From: Bimastos eiseni
Lineage: Eukaryota; Annelida; Clitellata; Crassiclitellata; Lumbricidae
Length of the DNA stretch: 64,000 nucleotides
Reading direction: 5' to 3'
Assembly: GCA_959347315.1 (NCBI GenBank)
Contig: OY365815.1
Location: 20,825,200 to 20,889,199, forward strand
In this document: positions 1-12,903 of the stretch, piece after piece
Position numbering within the stretch: the stretch's first letter is position 1
Layout: each line of letters opens with the position of its first letter
Program-made: the position numbers and the translations under genes
Notes under the pieces: generated by a model
Told to the model about the DNA's origin: nothing
Databases searched by the model: none
Seen by the model: the letters and a program-made list of their open reading frames with translations, nothing else

Positions 1-1556
1 CTGTTTGTATAGGCTAGCTTGAAAGTGCATTCCGTCGACATTCTTGATCTCATAGGAGTCAACAGCACAAGAGAACTTGTGCGGCAGTGCAACTATCGCT
101 GCGCTGAAACGAAAAGCAGAACACTTTAGATTCTGTTTTTCCCAATTAAATACAAAAGTGAGCTCACCATATCTTATATCCTATAATATTATAATTAGGC
201 CTAATCGTTCAACTTAAAGCTGAAGAACCGCAGTGTGATTACAAACATGAGCGTACAATATCTTGGGCTTCTGCGCATGTCATCCGGCCATGCTGATCGA
301 TCTTATCGACTGTTGTCATTTTGACGATTATTTAATTAGGTCTAAATGCGGAATATACTCAGCAGCTTCGAACATGTGGGGGTTTTCTAGTGCCAAGTTT
401 GCGCACCGGAATAATTCGCTGGCTTTGACAAGGATTTTGTACGTTTAAGAGGCACTAATTCGTTCGCAAGTTGCTTATAAGCCATGTGACCACATCAGAC
501 CATATTCCTTCTGAAGGCCTAGGCCTATACGCGGTCGTGCGGCTGTGTACGGCTCCTGTGACCGAGAGTTTTAGTCTTGGTAAGTATGAGCGAAGCTGCC
601 ATTGGAGTGACCTTGACCGGGAGTCACGGATTGCTATTCAATCTACCGACCAAGTCACGACGAATGCCTTTTCAACTTTCTCCTTGTACCTCGACGAATA
701 TACGGACGCCCGTCATCTTCCACCAGCGATGGACTACTCGTCGACAACGTACCATGTCTGCGATCGGCGTTGACAGTTATCGCTCTACTCATCGACGCAA
801 CTCGGCCCAGAGACTCTGACCATCCGTGCCATCTCACCATCTGTCAGCTGTCGACGGTAATCCGTTGGTTGGTTCCGGGCTTGTGCATGGGCCCACCACT
901 GATGACCCCTTTTTAACTTACTGTGCATAGTTTAGCTAACAGATGTATTTTTAATTGTTCACTGTGACATTTAACATAATTAAGGCCAGTGCATAGAGCG
1001 TCTTTGAGTAAAAATCTTGACGGGGCGCTATATAAATGTTTGATCATATTAAAAAAATAAAACATAGCGTGAATGAATGAATTACAAGCTATGTTATAAA
1101 CGAGACATTCAGAGGCACGACGTCGTGTCATACGAGTAATCAGAGGTGTCCGTTCAGGACCGTACCAAGCTATAATTGCGCTCTGTGCCTAGCATTAGGG
1201 CCTAATCTGGCGCTCCCACATTTTACAAGAAAGAATGAATTCATGGAATAATTAAAGTTATTCCATCCTGAAATTTGCGTCTCTTTTATATTTGCGCCCT
1301 GTGCCACGGCACCACTGGCACCGCCCTCGGTACGGCCCTGTGTCCATTTAATATGTGAAATCGAAATATGAGATTTTACTGACATATTTACATTCCTAAC
1401 TGCTCCTTGTGCCTTAATTATACACCTTCCTTCCTCGTATAACAATTAACCCTCTGTTTCAAGTAAATATCCAAGGTTAACAAGTATAGGTATGCGTGAT
1501 TTTGAGACACCGGTACTTTACATGACTTCAAGAGAAAGTTGATGGGTAAAGTCTGT
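1..1556. other. Left-edge non-coding stretch with repeats
   Basis: I see no convincing gene here. An open frame at 471-773 (plus) and its antisense at 655-840 show no recognisable family and have no consistent splice signals. A SINE-like repeat occupies 841-1047. A further low-copy-looking segment at 1165-1340 carries short near-inverted ends (GTACC at one end, GGTACGGCCCTGTG at the other) and may be an old DNA transposon. If the DUF4470 gene has a 3' UTR it lies in this stretch; no canonical polyadenylation signal stands out. Confidence 0.5.
841..1047 (+). mobile_element. SINE-like repeat, copy A
   Basis: It aligns along its full length with 44786-44987. Shared blocks include TAATCCGTTGGTTGGTTCC or its close variant, CTTGTGCAT, CTTACTGTG, and a 3' block with GAGCG...GAGT and GGCGCTATATAAAT. 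The 3' block resembles the end of the L2/CR1-like LINE at 31.1 kb. The two copies differ at many positions, so both are old insertions. Confidence 0.6.
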
Positions 1557-4500
1557 TCACCTGTCAAGACCCATACTGTTTTTAGAGCATGAAACGATCA
1601 TTTTACACATTAAGTCGAATGATGCTTTTGCTTCAGCTCCAAACGCCTTCGGCAACCGATACTTTTCTACATCTTCATAACAAGTTATTAACTGAAAACA
1701 AAAATATAATGCTCTTTTACACAAAATGGTGCTAAAAATAAATTTACAAAATATGGCGTACATGTATGAGATTTTGGATGGAAATCTCTATATATAAAGA
1801 GAAGATTCTGTGCGTCTGTATGTCTGTCCGGCTATGCATTTGAAGAGTTTTATAGTTATTGACTCGAAACCTTCGCCGTTGGCTCTGAGAACACCTGGGA
1901 CACGCAGCCGAGGGGTTGGTGAACCCGCGGCCGCCCTCTTCCTATTCTCCAGGGCCAAAAACCTGCCTCAACCCGTGCAACGCCGGGTTCCCCAGCTAGT
2001 ATAACATAAATGAAAATGTGTATAATATTATTTGTGCTAGTTAGCTGTTTAATCGGAGCAGAAGGCCTACTTGCATCCATAAAACACACCTATGCATGAA
2101 TAAATCAATAAATTGCTATCATCAACAATAATCATCATTATAATCTGGTTGTGCGCCGTACCGGTACTACTTGGCTGAACTGTGGCGTCCGATATCTGAT
2201 CTACCTTCGCGTAGAGCTCTGCGCTCTTCTGCTAAAGGTGAGCTTCTGGTCTTTTTGGCCCGCTCGTCACTTATGCTGCATCGAGCTTTCTCAGTGGTTG
2301 GTACATCCATCTGGAGTGGGGTTCCGGTTGCCCCCCGTCTTCCCCTTACAATGACCTATATACCTACTTTTTGAAAGTTGTTAAAGTGGTTTATTTTTGG
2401 CCGTGACTAGGCTAGTTTTGCTGAAGAGGTGCTATATAAATTATCCTCTGTTTTGGAAATGAATGAATCTGAATCAATCAACTGAGTTCAATTACTGCTG
2501 AGGCTGTAATCATTGTTCTAAACGCTTACGTTTTAATCTGAGGCATGAACAGACAAAAGACCAAAGAAGACTGACAAGAGTAGTCTAGAGATGATCGCCG
2601 ATTTCAAACGAACTTATCGCTGGCGTTCGCCAAACGCTTGGCACAATCAATCAATTGTAGGAAAGTGATCGATGCGTTCTTAGGCCAATTATACAAGCCC
2701 AGTATTCAAAGGCACGGCGTCGTGTCAAACGAGCACTCAGACGAATCAAATATCCGATGTCTTTATGTAATGAAGAATCATTTATTGAGCTCAGTTTAAA
2801 TAGTTACTATAGTCTTGGTCATTAATTAGCACAAATACCGGCCAACACTTGGCCTACCAATTGTCAATGGTGTATTTTAAATACCTGAGCTGAATTAGTT
2901 GTTGGTACGTCAACCGGATTTGGCTGATTGTACGTTGCTGTGACTTTGCCTACTCTTTTGAAGAGAACTTTACTCAGACCCCGTAGCAAGGATAGCGAGT
3001 CGTCACCGTATCTGTCAATAAGTGTTATTGTAGCATCCCTTGGAAGAGCCTTCCACACACTCTCTAGAATTGGAACTTGAAAATGTTGACCAATTGCATC
3101 ATATTGGTATAGAGAAAGGACTTCTTCTTTGTTCTAAAAGTAAAAAAATGCGACTTCAAAAGTTTAAAGTGCTCCAGGAGACCAGGACGTAGGCTTACCG
3201 TAGTCATCAATTATAGATTTTGAATAGCAACCATTATGTTAGTCGACAAGGCCTATAACATTATCTGTTCTAGAGTCGTCAACTTTCAATCCATTTAGGT
3301 CAGTTGATCTAATGAAGTCTAGGAGTTTTGCTATTTACTACTTTGTTGTAGGTTAAGTATCATGGTCTAGGCGCATTATGGAAATATTTCATTATCAACT
3401 ATGAAACACATATAAAAAATTCTCACCCTTGTCTCTGTGGTAAGAGTTCCTATGTGGTGGGGGCTTCTGTGCACTGGAACATGGTGGTGACCATGCCTAA
3501 AGCTGGGATTCCAGTGGGGATTAGACAGCCAACAAGACTACAGTCATTTAAGAGGTCCGTTCATTCATACCTGGTGCGAATGAGCTTTTAAGTTATTGTA
3601 AAGGTTATTGCCAGCCGCGGTTCGCTGTTAATTAAGATGTAATTAGTTAAGATGTTAGTTATAAACTGTGACTTCTGTATAGTCTAGGTCTATAACACAC
3701 TTCCGCCACTAAACTGAACTGTTGTAAGGGTGACCTTACTTAGTGGGTCTTGCGACCCTTCTATAGGGTTCAACACTTACTGCCGACTGACTAGCAGGTT
3801 GTGATGTGCTATTTTTGCACAATGATGGAAGCAAATAAAACAATTTGATTTCATTTGAAAGCCAGACCTGCAGCAATTTATTAACATTGTTCATGATGAG
3901 CACAGTGTGACTAATAATTGTCGGGCGAAGAAATGATTTCATAATTGTCTGCGACAGATTAATTTTAAGACAATGTCATTAAATACAAACTTTTAAAAAC
4001 TTACGGATGAGTTGTTATACTGCAATCTCAGTCTACAGGCTAATTTGCCATGATTATTCATAGCAGCGACACGAGAGTTGATGTCTTTGAATGGTATTTT
4101 TACGATATAGAGCTGATCTGGTAAATAAATAACAAAACAGCAGCGATTCACCGTTTTGCTCATGCATAAAATGATTCAGGTGCTACACGCACTTTTTATT
4201 ACGTATTTCTAGTTCATATGTTTAGTACAATCACCTTGAACTCGTTGCCAAGAGTATGTCAAAGGTTGCTCAGTTGACCTACCAATTGAGAAACATTTAG
4301 AAGGTAGGGCCTACTGATAAATTACTGGGAAATGATGCTCAAAAATTGCGAATCTGCCTGAGAGTAGGCCAACTTGAAGCGCAGCATTTCAATTTTACAT
4401 CCGGAGCAGCTAAAGCACAGCTAAAATTACACGTGTACGCTCACATTTGAATTTAACAAAGTAGCCCTACCTCCTTGGTGCTTTAATCCGAAAGCCCAGC

Positions 4501-7500
4501 ATACAACATCCCAAGTGATTCTGTTCCTTGAAAAATCCGTTGCTCTAGTCTTCAATCGCATCTCAGCAAAGTTCAACAATTTGGTCACTAACAACAACGA
4601 CAATCCGCAATGGTAATACGTGTCTTTAAAATTGACCATTTCAAAGTAAACTCATAAAGCCAATACGTGATAGAAAAGGCTAGTGATCGTAAAGGTTCGT
4701 TATAATATATACCAACATCTATTACTACACTCTGCACAGTTCATCTCGATCGAACTTATCCGAAATCAGTCATTTCTATGATTCATGAAATCGTACCATA
4801 ATCAATGTGAAATTTGAAGTCCTGAATCTTAAGATATTGATTTTCAAAGATAAACACCACACATGAAACACAATGTATAATTGATTGTATTGATTCTAAA
4901 CCTGAATAGAACTATAAATAGCACTGAACGTCGATGAAACGTAAAAGATTTCGGTGATGCATAACTTATACAAACAACTGTACAACACTGAAGTATGGAC
5001 TGTAATCAAATTTATCTCCAGTAAGTTCGCATGTAACCTTTTTTGAAGCTCCAAGGCCTATATGTACGTATGTATACCTACTTCCACCTGTTATAAGATG
5101 CTGCAAGCGCTGAAAGCAATACATGAGAGCCAGTGGAGTCTGTCGGAGGCTGCTTACAGCGTTGGTTGAATGCGTGTGCCAAAACGTAGGCACCGATAAG
5201 AACGCGAGCGCTTCAAACATTTCTTGACTTTCTAAAGAAAAGGTATGAGGAATGATGCATCAGTCGCAGAGTCTGTTTTATATACAACATTAGAACTACC
5301 GATGCAATGTTTTTACTACGTCAGGGACACTAAACTCTTTAAAATGTTTAAGATATAACTGCATGCTGACCCGTCACAACAGATGGCTATGAAGAAACTT
5401 AGAAACTATTTAATATAAGTCGGTTGGAGTGAAACATCGTCGGTGTCGGGACAACCAACATACAACATCAGAGGGTACTTCATTTCCAACGCCTCGGTCT
5501 CCCGGTCTCGGTCTTGCCTGATCAGATCCCTTGATTTGGAATCGCCTCACATTACAGATCTGCCAATTGCCAATTGTCAATGGTAGAGCGCCTAAATTTG
5601 ACAAGCTGCTTTAGTAACCGCCGTGGTTGAGCTAGTCGTTGTTTGTATCACAATGAATAGGTTTCATGAAGGGGCGCTATACCCTTTAATGGCTATACCA
5701 TGGTGTAAGAGACAGGTATCTCTCTTACATCATGGCTGAGGCACCCCTGACGCTGTCTCTCAGTCTCTGGGCAAGACATCTCGGGTCTCGTCTAAGTATC
5801 ACCTGTTGAGGTTGCGTGATTATATTCTGAAGCTGGATGCGTTTGAGTACCTGATAAAATCTCCGTCGATGCGCCTCATACTGATCGATCGTCTGGTTTG
5901 ATCTTTCATCTAAGCTGTTGCATATGCACTGAACACTCACATTCTCCCCTCCTTCCTCCTATTACTCTCCACATGTATGTATTCCGTGATGATGCAATCA
6001 TGTAACATCCAGCGCTCTCTGTAAGACAGGCCAACAACTTCTCGAACATGCTCGTTTCGTGGCAGGACGATCAGCTAGCCTCGCTCCACTCTGAGTTCAG
6101 CATTATTAAAAACACATACGAGTTCTTATTCTAACATCGACCACTGCAAATTTGTATTTTATGGTATCTCTGACCGCACATTGAAACATAGGGTTGGTCG
6201 ACGGGAATCAACATGGGCTATATTAAACAGATATAGATAGCGGTGAGCTTAGAATAATGATTAACTTCTAGGAATGTTCGGATGCAGTATCGTTCGGATC
6301 TCGTTAGGGAAGCCAGACATTTCCGTCTCGTCTCGGAGCCATTGGTCCTGGCCTCGGTCTCGTCTCGAAGATTAAACATTGTATCTCTTTCGCCATGGAC
6401 TGCTAGGTGGATGTATCGTTCCAGTAAGTAATAGACTAATAGGACTATGGTTTGATAAAAAAAAGTCTTTTGCGTGTAACTCGCGCGGCTGTGAAATGAA
6501 CATTTCATAAAGACTCAAGGTCTATTATATTGTAGCTCTAATTATATTATTGGGTTGCTTTTTTGTGGAATCATATTTATACATAACCGGCAGATTGGCC
6601 TATACCTGGCGATCACTCTATTTTTGACCAGACGAAGTTTATATTAATTTATTTTGCCATGCCACAGCCTAAGATTCATACCGTCCAAAGCAATTTTAAC
6701 GTTCTCTTGATTCAAACTCTTAGTCCAGTGGATTGATTCGGTGTCAGAGTGTCGTCCATACATAGTTCTGTAGAAGCCTTGTAAATTTCTGAAAACAGTT
6801 CCATTGTATGAATTTCAAGAGAGAGAAAAATTTAAAAAGCGAAACAATTACAGCATGGATAGATTCCTAAAATCAATTCCATAGGCCTATTTCTTGGAGA
6901 CAAAATCAAGGACATCGCCTACTTGTAATGGATGTTGTATGTCATTTTGAGGTCAAGTTATTCTATCCGTGACACAGAGAATGACTGATGTCACATTGTA
7001 GTTCAGTTCTACTTATAAACATTCAAATTCACTTCACATTATTCTCATATTTTCTAAGAAATGTATACAGACTACCATAGTCAAAGTAAAAAAATCCTAG
7101 TTGGGTAAGAATGATCCTATGGCAAAGAAAACTTCTGTTAAAGGATGGAAATGCAGGCCGGTTTTGGTCCCACAGTTCCCATCACTGTAAAAATGGGTCT
7201 GAACAAAGAGAATTGCAATTTTTAACTCACGATGTTCCGAGGTTCAGGTCGTCAGCCAATTTGAGACCAATCATCGAGGGCAAGAACATGTTGTTGCACC
7301 GAAGTTCGTAGTGAAAAAATTCCTCCAATGTGTCGTGAATCATGTTCCAATTGTGCGACTCGGTTAGAAGAATCGACTGACATCTATAATGCAACATATG
7401 TTACAGTTTGATATATTCAAATGTAGCCTACTACTGCAAATTCTTCTTTAGCCCTACAGTCTTTTCAATATAGTGTAATTCATTATTTTATTAAGATTTT

Positions 7501-9577
7501 GTTCTAACTAGTGAAGTAGACGACTGTACTCTAAGCTGTATATGTATAATTTAACTAATTATATTCTAATTGTTAATTAGCTCAGGTATTCTAGCATTGC
7601 TGTAGGACTAACTTGCTGTTTATATAACTAAAGCATTTAGTCAAGTTTGATTGCAGAAAATTACAAAAAAAATTAGCACAGAAACTAGACAATTAAAACC
7701 TCTTTGATAAATCCCTACGTCTTTAGACGTGGCTGTGTGGTGAGAAGTAGATTCAGCAGCCCAACATGATCCATCAAGTTACTAGTGAAGATGAAGTCAA
7801 AGGTCATATACGATGGCAGCAGCCAGTGACACAGGTGGAAAAGATCGGTCGCCCACAACGTATATGTCACCTGTAGCATTTAACAGCATACTCACATGCA
7901 CCAACTGTTCTAAGATTTGCTGACGCAGCTTAAGATTCGCACAAATTGAATTTCTCGCATTTTCTAAGTGAGCTATACATAGGGCCTACTAACTTAGTCA
8001 AAGCCCGATAATGTGTTATTTATTAACAAGCGCCATGGTAATTGCTTAACTCTGCATTAGGCCTATGTCAATTTTCGTATGTGTACTGCCCAACCAAGAC
8101 ATAATCTTAAAGAGCGGTCTAATATTAAACATGCCTATCGGGTATAACATCATGGTCCTCACCTTCGTCACTTTCCTAGATTCGAGATAAGAAAATATTG
8201 TTTCTCTCATTTTTTCAAAGCAGGCTCCATGTATTGTAGAATGTCCCTTGAAAAACTCCCTGATAATAAACAAGTGGAAGCGACACAAGTCAGTCACCAA
8301 ATTCGTTTATAAATTTAAGATTTCGTCTTGGCAGATAGTCATGTGAACATGAAAACTCTTTGCTTAGAAGCAATAAATGTGTTCTAATGTAAAGAATAAA
8401 AAAATCCCAATCGTGACATTTTAGAAGTGAATTCCTATTAAATTGAGTTGAAATTCAGTAAGAATAGGCTACAGACTAACGTCACAGAAAATGGCACTGA
8501 GACGGACGCAGCATTTGAGGTTTTCGAGAGGAAAACTACATGCATAATGAATTCTGGAATATCAGAAAGCGTCTTGGCACGTATATTTAAAGCCTATATT
8601 GGCCTACGGCGATGTGAATTCAACCTTCTCATCCGACACCGTTTCATAGACTTTCGTGACAACACAGAGTCGGTAAATCATCTCTAAGCTATGAAGTGCG
8701 ATGAAAGATGTATATACATAGTTTAGGCTTACTTTTGTAATGGTAAGTAACTGGCAGCCGCATGTGCTCCATTTTCAACACACCATTCATCACAGCCAGG
8801 TCGCATCAATGTTGGATTGACATAGACTTTCCCAACTTTATGCTCCTCAGAAAAATTCACGTATCCATCTATGGCAGCTGTTATCATTTCCCTCCCAACA
8901 ATTTCCACATCAGACTCCTTGATTCCACGATCAATGTATATCTGCATTGATGCGTATTGTGCAATATTACTATCACTAATTGACATAATGAAGCCTGCAT
9001 TCTCGAATGATTTGAGTCGGCTTCGCTTGACTGAAGACTGGTTGAGTTTCCTGTTGATCCAGCAATTCCATGTCTTTAAGACGGACTTGAGAGACTGTTT
9101 GTCGCCGAGTTTGCAGATTCGTTCATTGTCTCGGCTCGAGTTGCTGTATATGTCAATGAGATCTTCCAAAACAGCTTTGAGTCTTGTAAAATCTTTCTCA
9201 ACCATAAAAGCGTTGTACCAAACACTCCAGAGAAACTCTGCATCAGACTTACTTTCCGGATCAAGTTTATTCATTATTTCGAGGAGGATTATGTCTCTGG
9301 CTATAACGTCCTGGTCTATATCATTCAGATGGAAACGTATCTCCTTCACTTCGCCGGCAGAGGGAGGTCTCTGATTCAGTCCAGCGACTGTTGCCATCAC
9401 GTGTCTTACATCACCTAGGCCCAACACCAAGACGTCCATATCACGGCTGACCTTGAAGTCTCTGAGGAAGTCGTGCATTCGTGTATTTCCGCTAGCATAG
9501 TAAATTCCGTCTTCAGGTGTAATGAAAGGAACCCAACACTTGGACAGAAATTCAAATGCATCATTGTCCTCAGCCAT
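1557..9577 (-). CDS. DUF4470-domain protein, nine-exon gene (DNAAF3 N-terminus-like)
   Basis: I joined nine exons on the minus strand: 9577-8733, 8259-8163, 7376-7231, 6788-6682, 5231-5088, 4623-4471, 4117-4005, 3133-2885 and 1691-1557. Each junction has GT/AG ends, and the codon phases (2,0,2,1,1,1,0,0) agree throughout, giving about 662 residues. The start is the ATG at 9577; an in-frame TGA lies 12 bases upstream. The model ends at an AGG TGA at 1562-1557, but that AG|GTGAAC could also be a donor, so a further exon is possible. Residues about 45-150 match the DUF4470 pattern. Residues about 282-662 show no domain I recognise, no signal peptide and no obvious membrane segment. DUF4470 occurs at the N terminus of DNAAF3 (cytoplasmic pre-assembly of axonemal dynein) and in other uncharacterised proteins, some with MYND fingers; no MYND cysteine cluster is visible here. 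A role in cilia is inference only. Confidence 0.82.
1785..1999 (+). mobile_element. Short non-autonomous Helitron-like element
   Basis: It starts with TCTCTATATATAAAGAGAAG, followed by a TCTGTCTGTATGTCTG-like stretch, and ends GCAACGCCGGGTTCCCCAGCTAG before a T. A TC...CTAG|T border and the CAACGCCGGGT end are hallmarks of invertebrate Helitron/HINE elements. There are no terminal inverted repeats and no target duplication, as expected. It sits in the intron between exons 8 and 9 of the DUF4470 gene. The open frames through it are by-products of its GC-rich middle. Confidence 0.6.
2145..2475 (+). mobile_element. 3' fragment of an L2/CR1-like LINE
   Basis: The plus-strand translation contains SAKGELLVFLARSSLMLHRA followed by FSVVGTSIWSG. 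This is the conserved C-terminal region seen after the reverse transcriptase domain of many LINEs (pattern KGELLVPRAR...RAFSVVGPxLWN). It then decays into a tail with GAAGAGGTGCTATATAAAT and ATGAATGAAT. Only the last few hundred bases remain. It lies antisense inside a DUF4470-gene intron. Confidence 0.65.
2885..3133 (-). CDS. Exon 8 of the DUF4470 gene
   Basis: This 249-bp, phase 0-0 exon follows a strong acceptor (pyrimidine run then TTTTAG) and ends CAG|GTATTT. It encodes 83 residues, including VWKALPRDATITLIDRYGDD. It is the best preserved of the C-terminal exons and shows no internal stop, unlike the other two frames. The downstream intron (2884-1692) contains a LINE tail and a Helitron-like element. 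Confidence 0.75.
3440..3600 (+). mobile_element. Decayed LINE C-terminal remnant
   Basis: One plus-strand frame reads SYVVGASVHWN, then PTRLQSFKRSVHSYLVR. It resembles the LWN...LKRxLxxYL end of non-LTR reverse transcriptase ORFs. It is short and degenerate, with no tail visible. It lies in the DUF4470-gene intron between exons 7 and 8. Confidence 0.4.
5513..5735. repeat. Hairpin-ended interspersed repeat, copy 1
   Basis: This shares about 220 bp with 10411-10633 in the same orientation. It ends in an inverted repeat starting CCATGGTGTAAGAGA and returning TCTCTTACATCATGG, with one mismatch compared with the second copy. It lies in an intron of the DUF4470 gene. The family is not recognised. 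Confidence 0.75.
8733..9577 (-). CDS. Exon 1 of the DUF4470 gene (domain-bearing exon)
   Basis: This 845-bp exon encodes the first 281 residues and is by far the largest exon of the gene. The DUF4470 core reads as a hydrophobic strand followed by LGLGDVRHVMATVAGL (about residues 52-67). Next comes a segment ending in FHLNDIDQDVIARDIILLEI, and a WSVWYNAFM stretch near residue 120. The glycine-rich LGxGDxRH turn and the NDID acidic turn recall a Rossmann-like methyltransferase fold; that resemblance is my inference. The exon ends at CAAAA|GTAAGC (donor at 8732-8731). The open frame reads only one codon into the intron before TAA, which supports the splice site. Confidence 0.88.
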
Positions 9578-10410
9578 GACTTCAATTCAACAAGGCTACA
9601 GAAGAGAAATTCAGTCTTGTCCTACAAATGTACAACAGCTGTAGTGTTGTTGTGCTTGACTTCTGGCTCCTCCTCAATATAATTAATATAATTATGGAGA
9701 TCGCTGATATTGCGCAATCTACAACCATTGCACGCCTCATGTATGCCTCACCTTCGCCAGACAAAACAAATGCTGCAGACCGTGACTAGGTTGAGTTGCT
9801 GATGAAGTGGATGAGACACAGAGTATTTTGCACCATCAGGCAAAGAGTGAGCCTACGTCGGACATAGCGCTTGAAGCGGACAGACGTAAATTTGGGCAAT
9901 TTTCTTTAACCGACATAATTATGCTCCATCCGATACATCGTAATAGTTTCTCGCTACGCCCCCTTCCCCATGACTTTTCCTTCCTTAAAATACTCAGAGT
10001 ACAATATAAATACATAATTTCATTGATTCCCATTCCTCATTTACAACTCTAGTGACCCAATATGTAGCCTATATCATGCGAATAGTTAAGACTTTATTTA
10101 AACATTGCCTCAGTTTAATCTTCAAATATCCAAATGGAAATGTGACATTGTGACAGCTACGTAATTGTAAACTTATTTTAATAACCAAAAATTGATTGAT
10201 TAATTGCATACCAGCCACGTATAATTATGTACTGCCACTGTATGTTTAACTCTTGCATTAGATAACTGCTAATTGCGTAGTTTATGCATACTGGTCAACC
10301 AGGTTGGCATGTGCCTGTGCTTATTATTAGGCCTAATGGTGAATACGAGGCTAACACGATTCATTTTACCTGTATTTACTGTCTTGATGAACGTAGGTGG
10401 TGGACCTATA

Positions 10411-10633
10411 CTTGCCTGATTTGATCCCTTGATTTGGAATTGCCTCACATTACAGATCAGCCGATTGCCAATTGCCAATGGTAGAGCGCCTACATTTTAC
10501 AAGCTGTTATAGTAACCGTCGTGGTTGAGCTAGTCGTTGTTTGTATCACTATGAATAGGTTTCATGAAGGGGCGCTATACCCTTTAATGGCTATACCATG
10601 GTGTAAGAGACAGATATCTCTCTTACACCATGG
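10411..10633. repeat. Hairpin-ended interspersed repeat, copy 2
   Basis: This is the second copy of the 5513-5735 repeat, about 90% identical by eye. Its 3' end (10596-10633) is a perfect 15-bp inverted repeat around an 8-base loop. Similarity starts at CTTGCCTGAT and stops at the end of the hairpin, so the hairpin marks one true end of the element. Confidence 0.75.
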
Positions 10634-11359
10634 CTATACCAAATTCTATAAATAAAAATAAAGGAATCTACAAATGCAGCACAGATTCCACAATTTATTA
10701 TTAGACACTGTTTTACTTTCGGTTTCAAAACTGCGGAGAAACCAGTTTCATATTTCGAATGCTCATTGGTCATCACTAAGAAACAGTTGTTCTACGCCAT
10801 AACTCTTTCGCCCCATTATAGGCCTATATATATATAGGCCTATTGCTAGGCTACAACTTATTTACCAGACTTCGAACTATAAAAATGAGCAACAAAGCCA
10901 TAAGGAAATAAGGAAAACGATCTAAACTGTCGCTGCTGATGATGATGACGATGACGACGACGACGATGATGATGACGACGACGATTAGGGCGAAGTACCA
11001 GACGCATACTAAAGACTTACAAAATGAGCCAATATTGGAAGAACAAACCCTTTTCGTTCTATGCGGACGGATAGACTTTAGATTTTGAGTCAGCTCAATA
11101 GATCCATCTGAGAATTTTGCATAGACTGTCTGAATGAAAGCTTAATTTGTAACACGATAACAGGACCGATCTAGCTAGACATCAATGATATACGCAGCTC
11201 CAATAGCGACTGAAAACCCGCCAAGGGCCTACTATAGGCTACCACCAGTCTGTCTGACATATATATATATATATATATATAATATAAAGTGGCTCGGGCC
11301 TGAGATGTATTCGTCAGCATAATTTATTAAATTATTTATAGTGTAACGGTTCAGGGGTA

Positions 11360-11590
11360 CGCCTACCTGGTGTCGGCCTGCTGTAGTGTCTGCCTGTTGT
11401 GTGCACCTGTCTACTGTGTTCTCTCTACTATGGTATCTACCTGCTGTATACGCTTATCTACTATCTACTGTAGACATCTACTATCTACTGTATCCTATCT
11501 ACTGTGTATTATCTACTATCTACTGTGTAGTCTCTACTGTCTACTGCCTCCTATCTACTGTGTATCATCTTCTATCTACAGCAAATTAGT
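11360..11590. repeat. Degenerate CTACTGT/CTATCTACTGT satellite
   Basis: Multiple imperfect units built from CTATCTACTGTGTA and related strings run head-to-tail. They create two overlapping open frames rich in Cys/Leu/Tyr that have no coding signature. Confidence 0.75.
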
Positions 11591-12903
11591 ATAAAAGGAG
11601 TTCGCCTGGAAGATCGTGATCATCGTCGTATGAACGTAATCGTCGTATGATCGTGGTCGTCGCCTGGGAGTCGTCGTCGTCGTCGTCTGGAGATCGTCAT
11701 CGAGGAGCCTTGTAGATTCGGCTTCGGCCGTGCAGTCTCGGCTCCTAGGAAGCACGAATAGTCGTCGTTGCTTTGCGATAGTCATCGTGGATATAGTCGT
11801 CGTAGATTTGCGATAGTCGCCGTCAGCCATTGACGTAGCATAGTAGTCGCCGTCAGCCATTGACGCAGCGTTGCAATTACTCGTTAGTTATCGACGTAGG
11901 GCGTATTGAGGGGGTGAGATACGGACTGTTTCCGAATGGGCGCTACAGAAGTATTGTTTTCTGTTGTACATTAAAAGAGGATTATCGAACAAGCGTGTCT
12001 TATTCTCGCGTCACCAAGAGGGTTATCGAACAAACGTGTCTTATTCCAAGCGTCATCCAGAAAGGAGCTATTTAAACCTTAAATGGTTAGTCTTCAGCAA
12101 ACCACTGAAGCCTGACTCAGCGGACTGCTACTCGAACTACCCCCATATCGGACCAAGCTGCAAGTCGTCATCCTGGTCACTGTCGAATAGGCCCCGTTCC
12201 GTTACAATAGCATTAATCAGAAGACGATGAAGTTTCTAGCCGAATTAAAAGATGACTATGATGCATTAAACATACTCAAAAGTATAATCTGAGTATGCAT
12301 AAGGCGGAGTTTAAAACAAAAATAATTTTGTTTGTTCTCCGATGCGTTTGTTAATAACGTTGCAAGTCAGGCTACGAACTGCAGATGCTCACAGGACTGC
12401 TCTCAATGCTAAAATCTAGTGGGCACTAGGCCTATAGTTCAAGGCTATTTGAAAATCCGGTTAATTCCCAACATAAATCAGATCTGCTGCTATAATCTTA
12501 AATATCTATATCCTATATAGTATTCACATTTGAATTTGTTTGATTAAAACGACAGACTGGAGGGGCGAAAGAGTGGATCTGAAGAACTTCCAGCGCAGTG
12601 CAATAGACTCTCGATAATTGCTGAAGCCTGTGGGAAATTCCCAGAGGCTGGGCATTTTCTGCGTCCGCTACTTGCATGTATACATATAATCTTCGCGTTA
12701 AAATTCAACAATTTCTTCTTAAATCCAAAGTTTCACTGGTAGAATTTCCAGGGGCCTTATAAATGGGCCCCATTTGGGATCTGCACAGGTACCATAAGAA
12801 AATATGGATCCAATATGGGCTCCAGATAGGAATGCTGAAAGGGCGGCTACGTGAAAGTTTCCCGCAGCCTAAAATAATGTTTAGTAGGGCCTATAGGAGT
12901 TGA

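Noticed and set aside
8046..8300. Full 84-codon minus frame as one exon
   Set aside because: Its upstream part has no acceptor and a stop precedes it. Only 8259-8163, after the pyrimidine-rich ATTATCAG, fits the gene and its phase.
8762..9374. Plus-strand frames of 62 and 167 codons
   Set aside because: Antisense shadow of the DUF4470 first exon.
11964..12230. Two overlapping frames in a partly repeated stretch
   Set aside because: The segment duplicates a short motif (TTATCGAACAAnCGTGTCTT) and shows no splice sites or family match.
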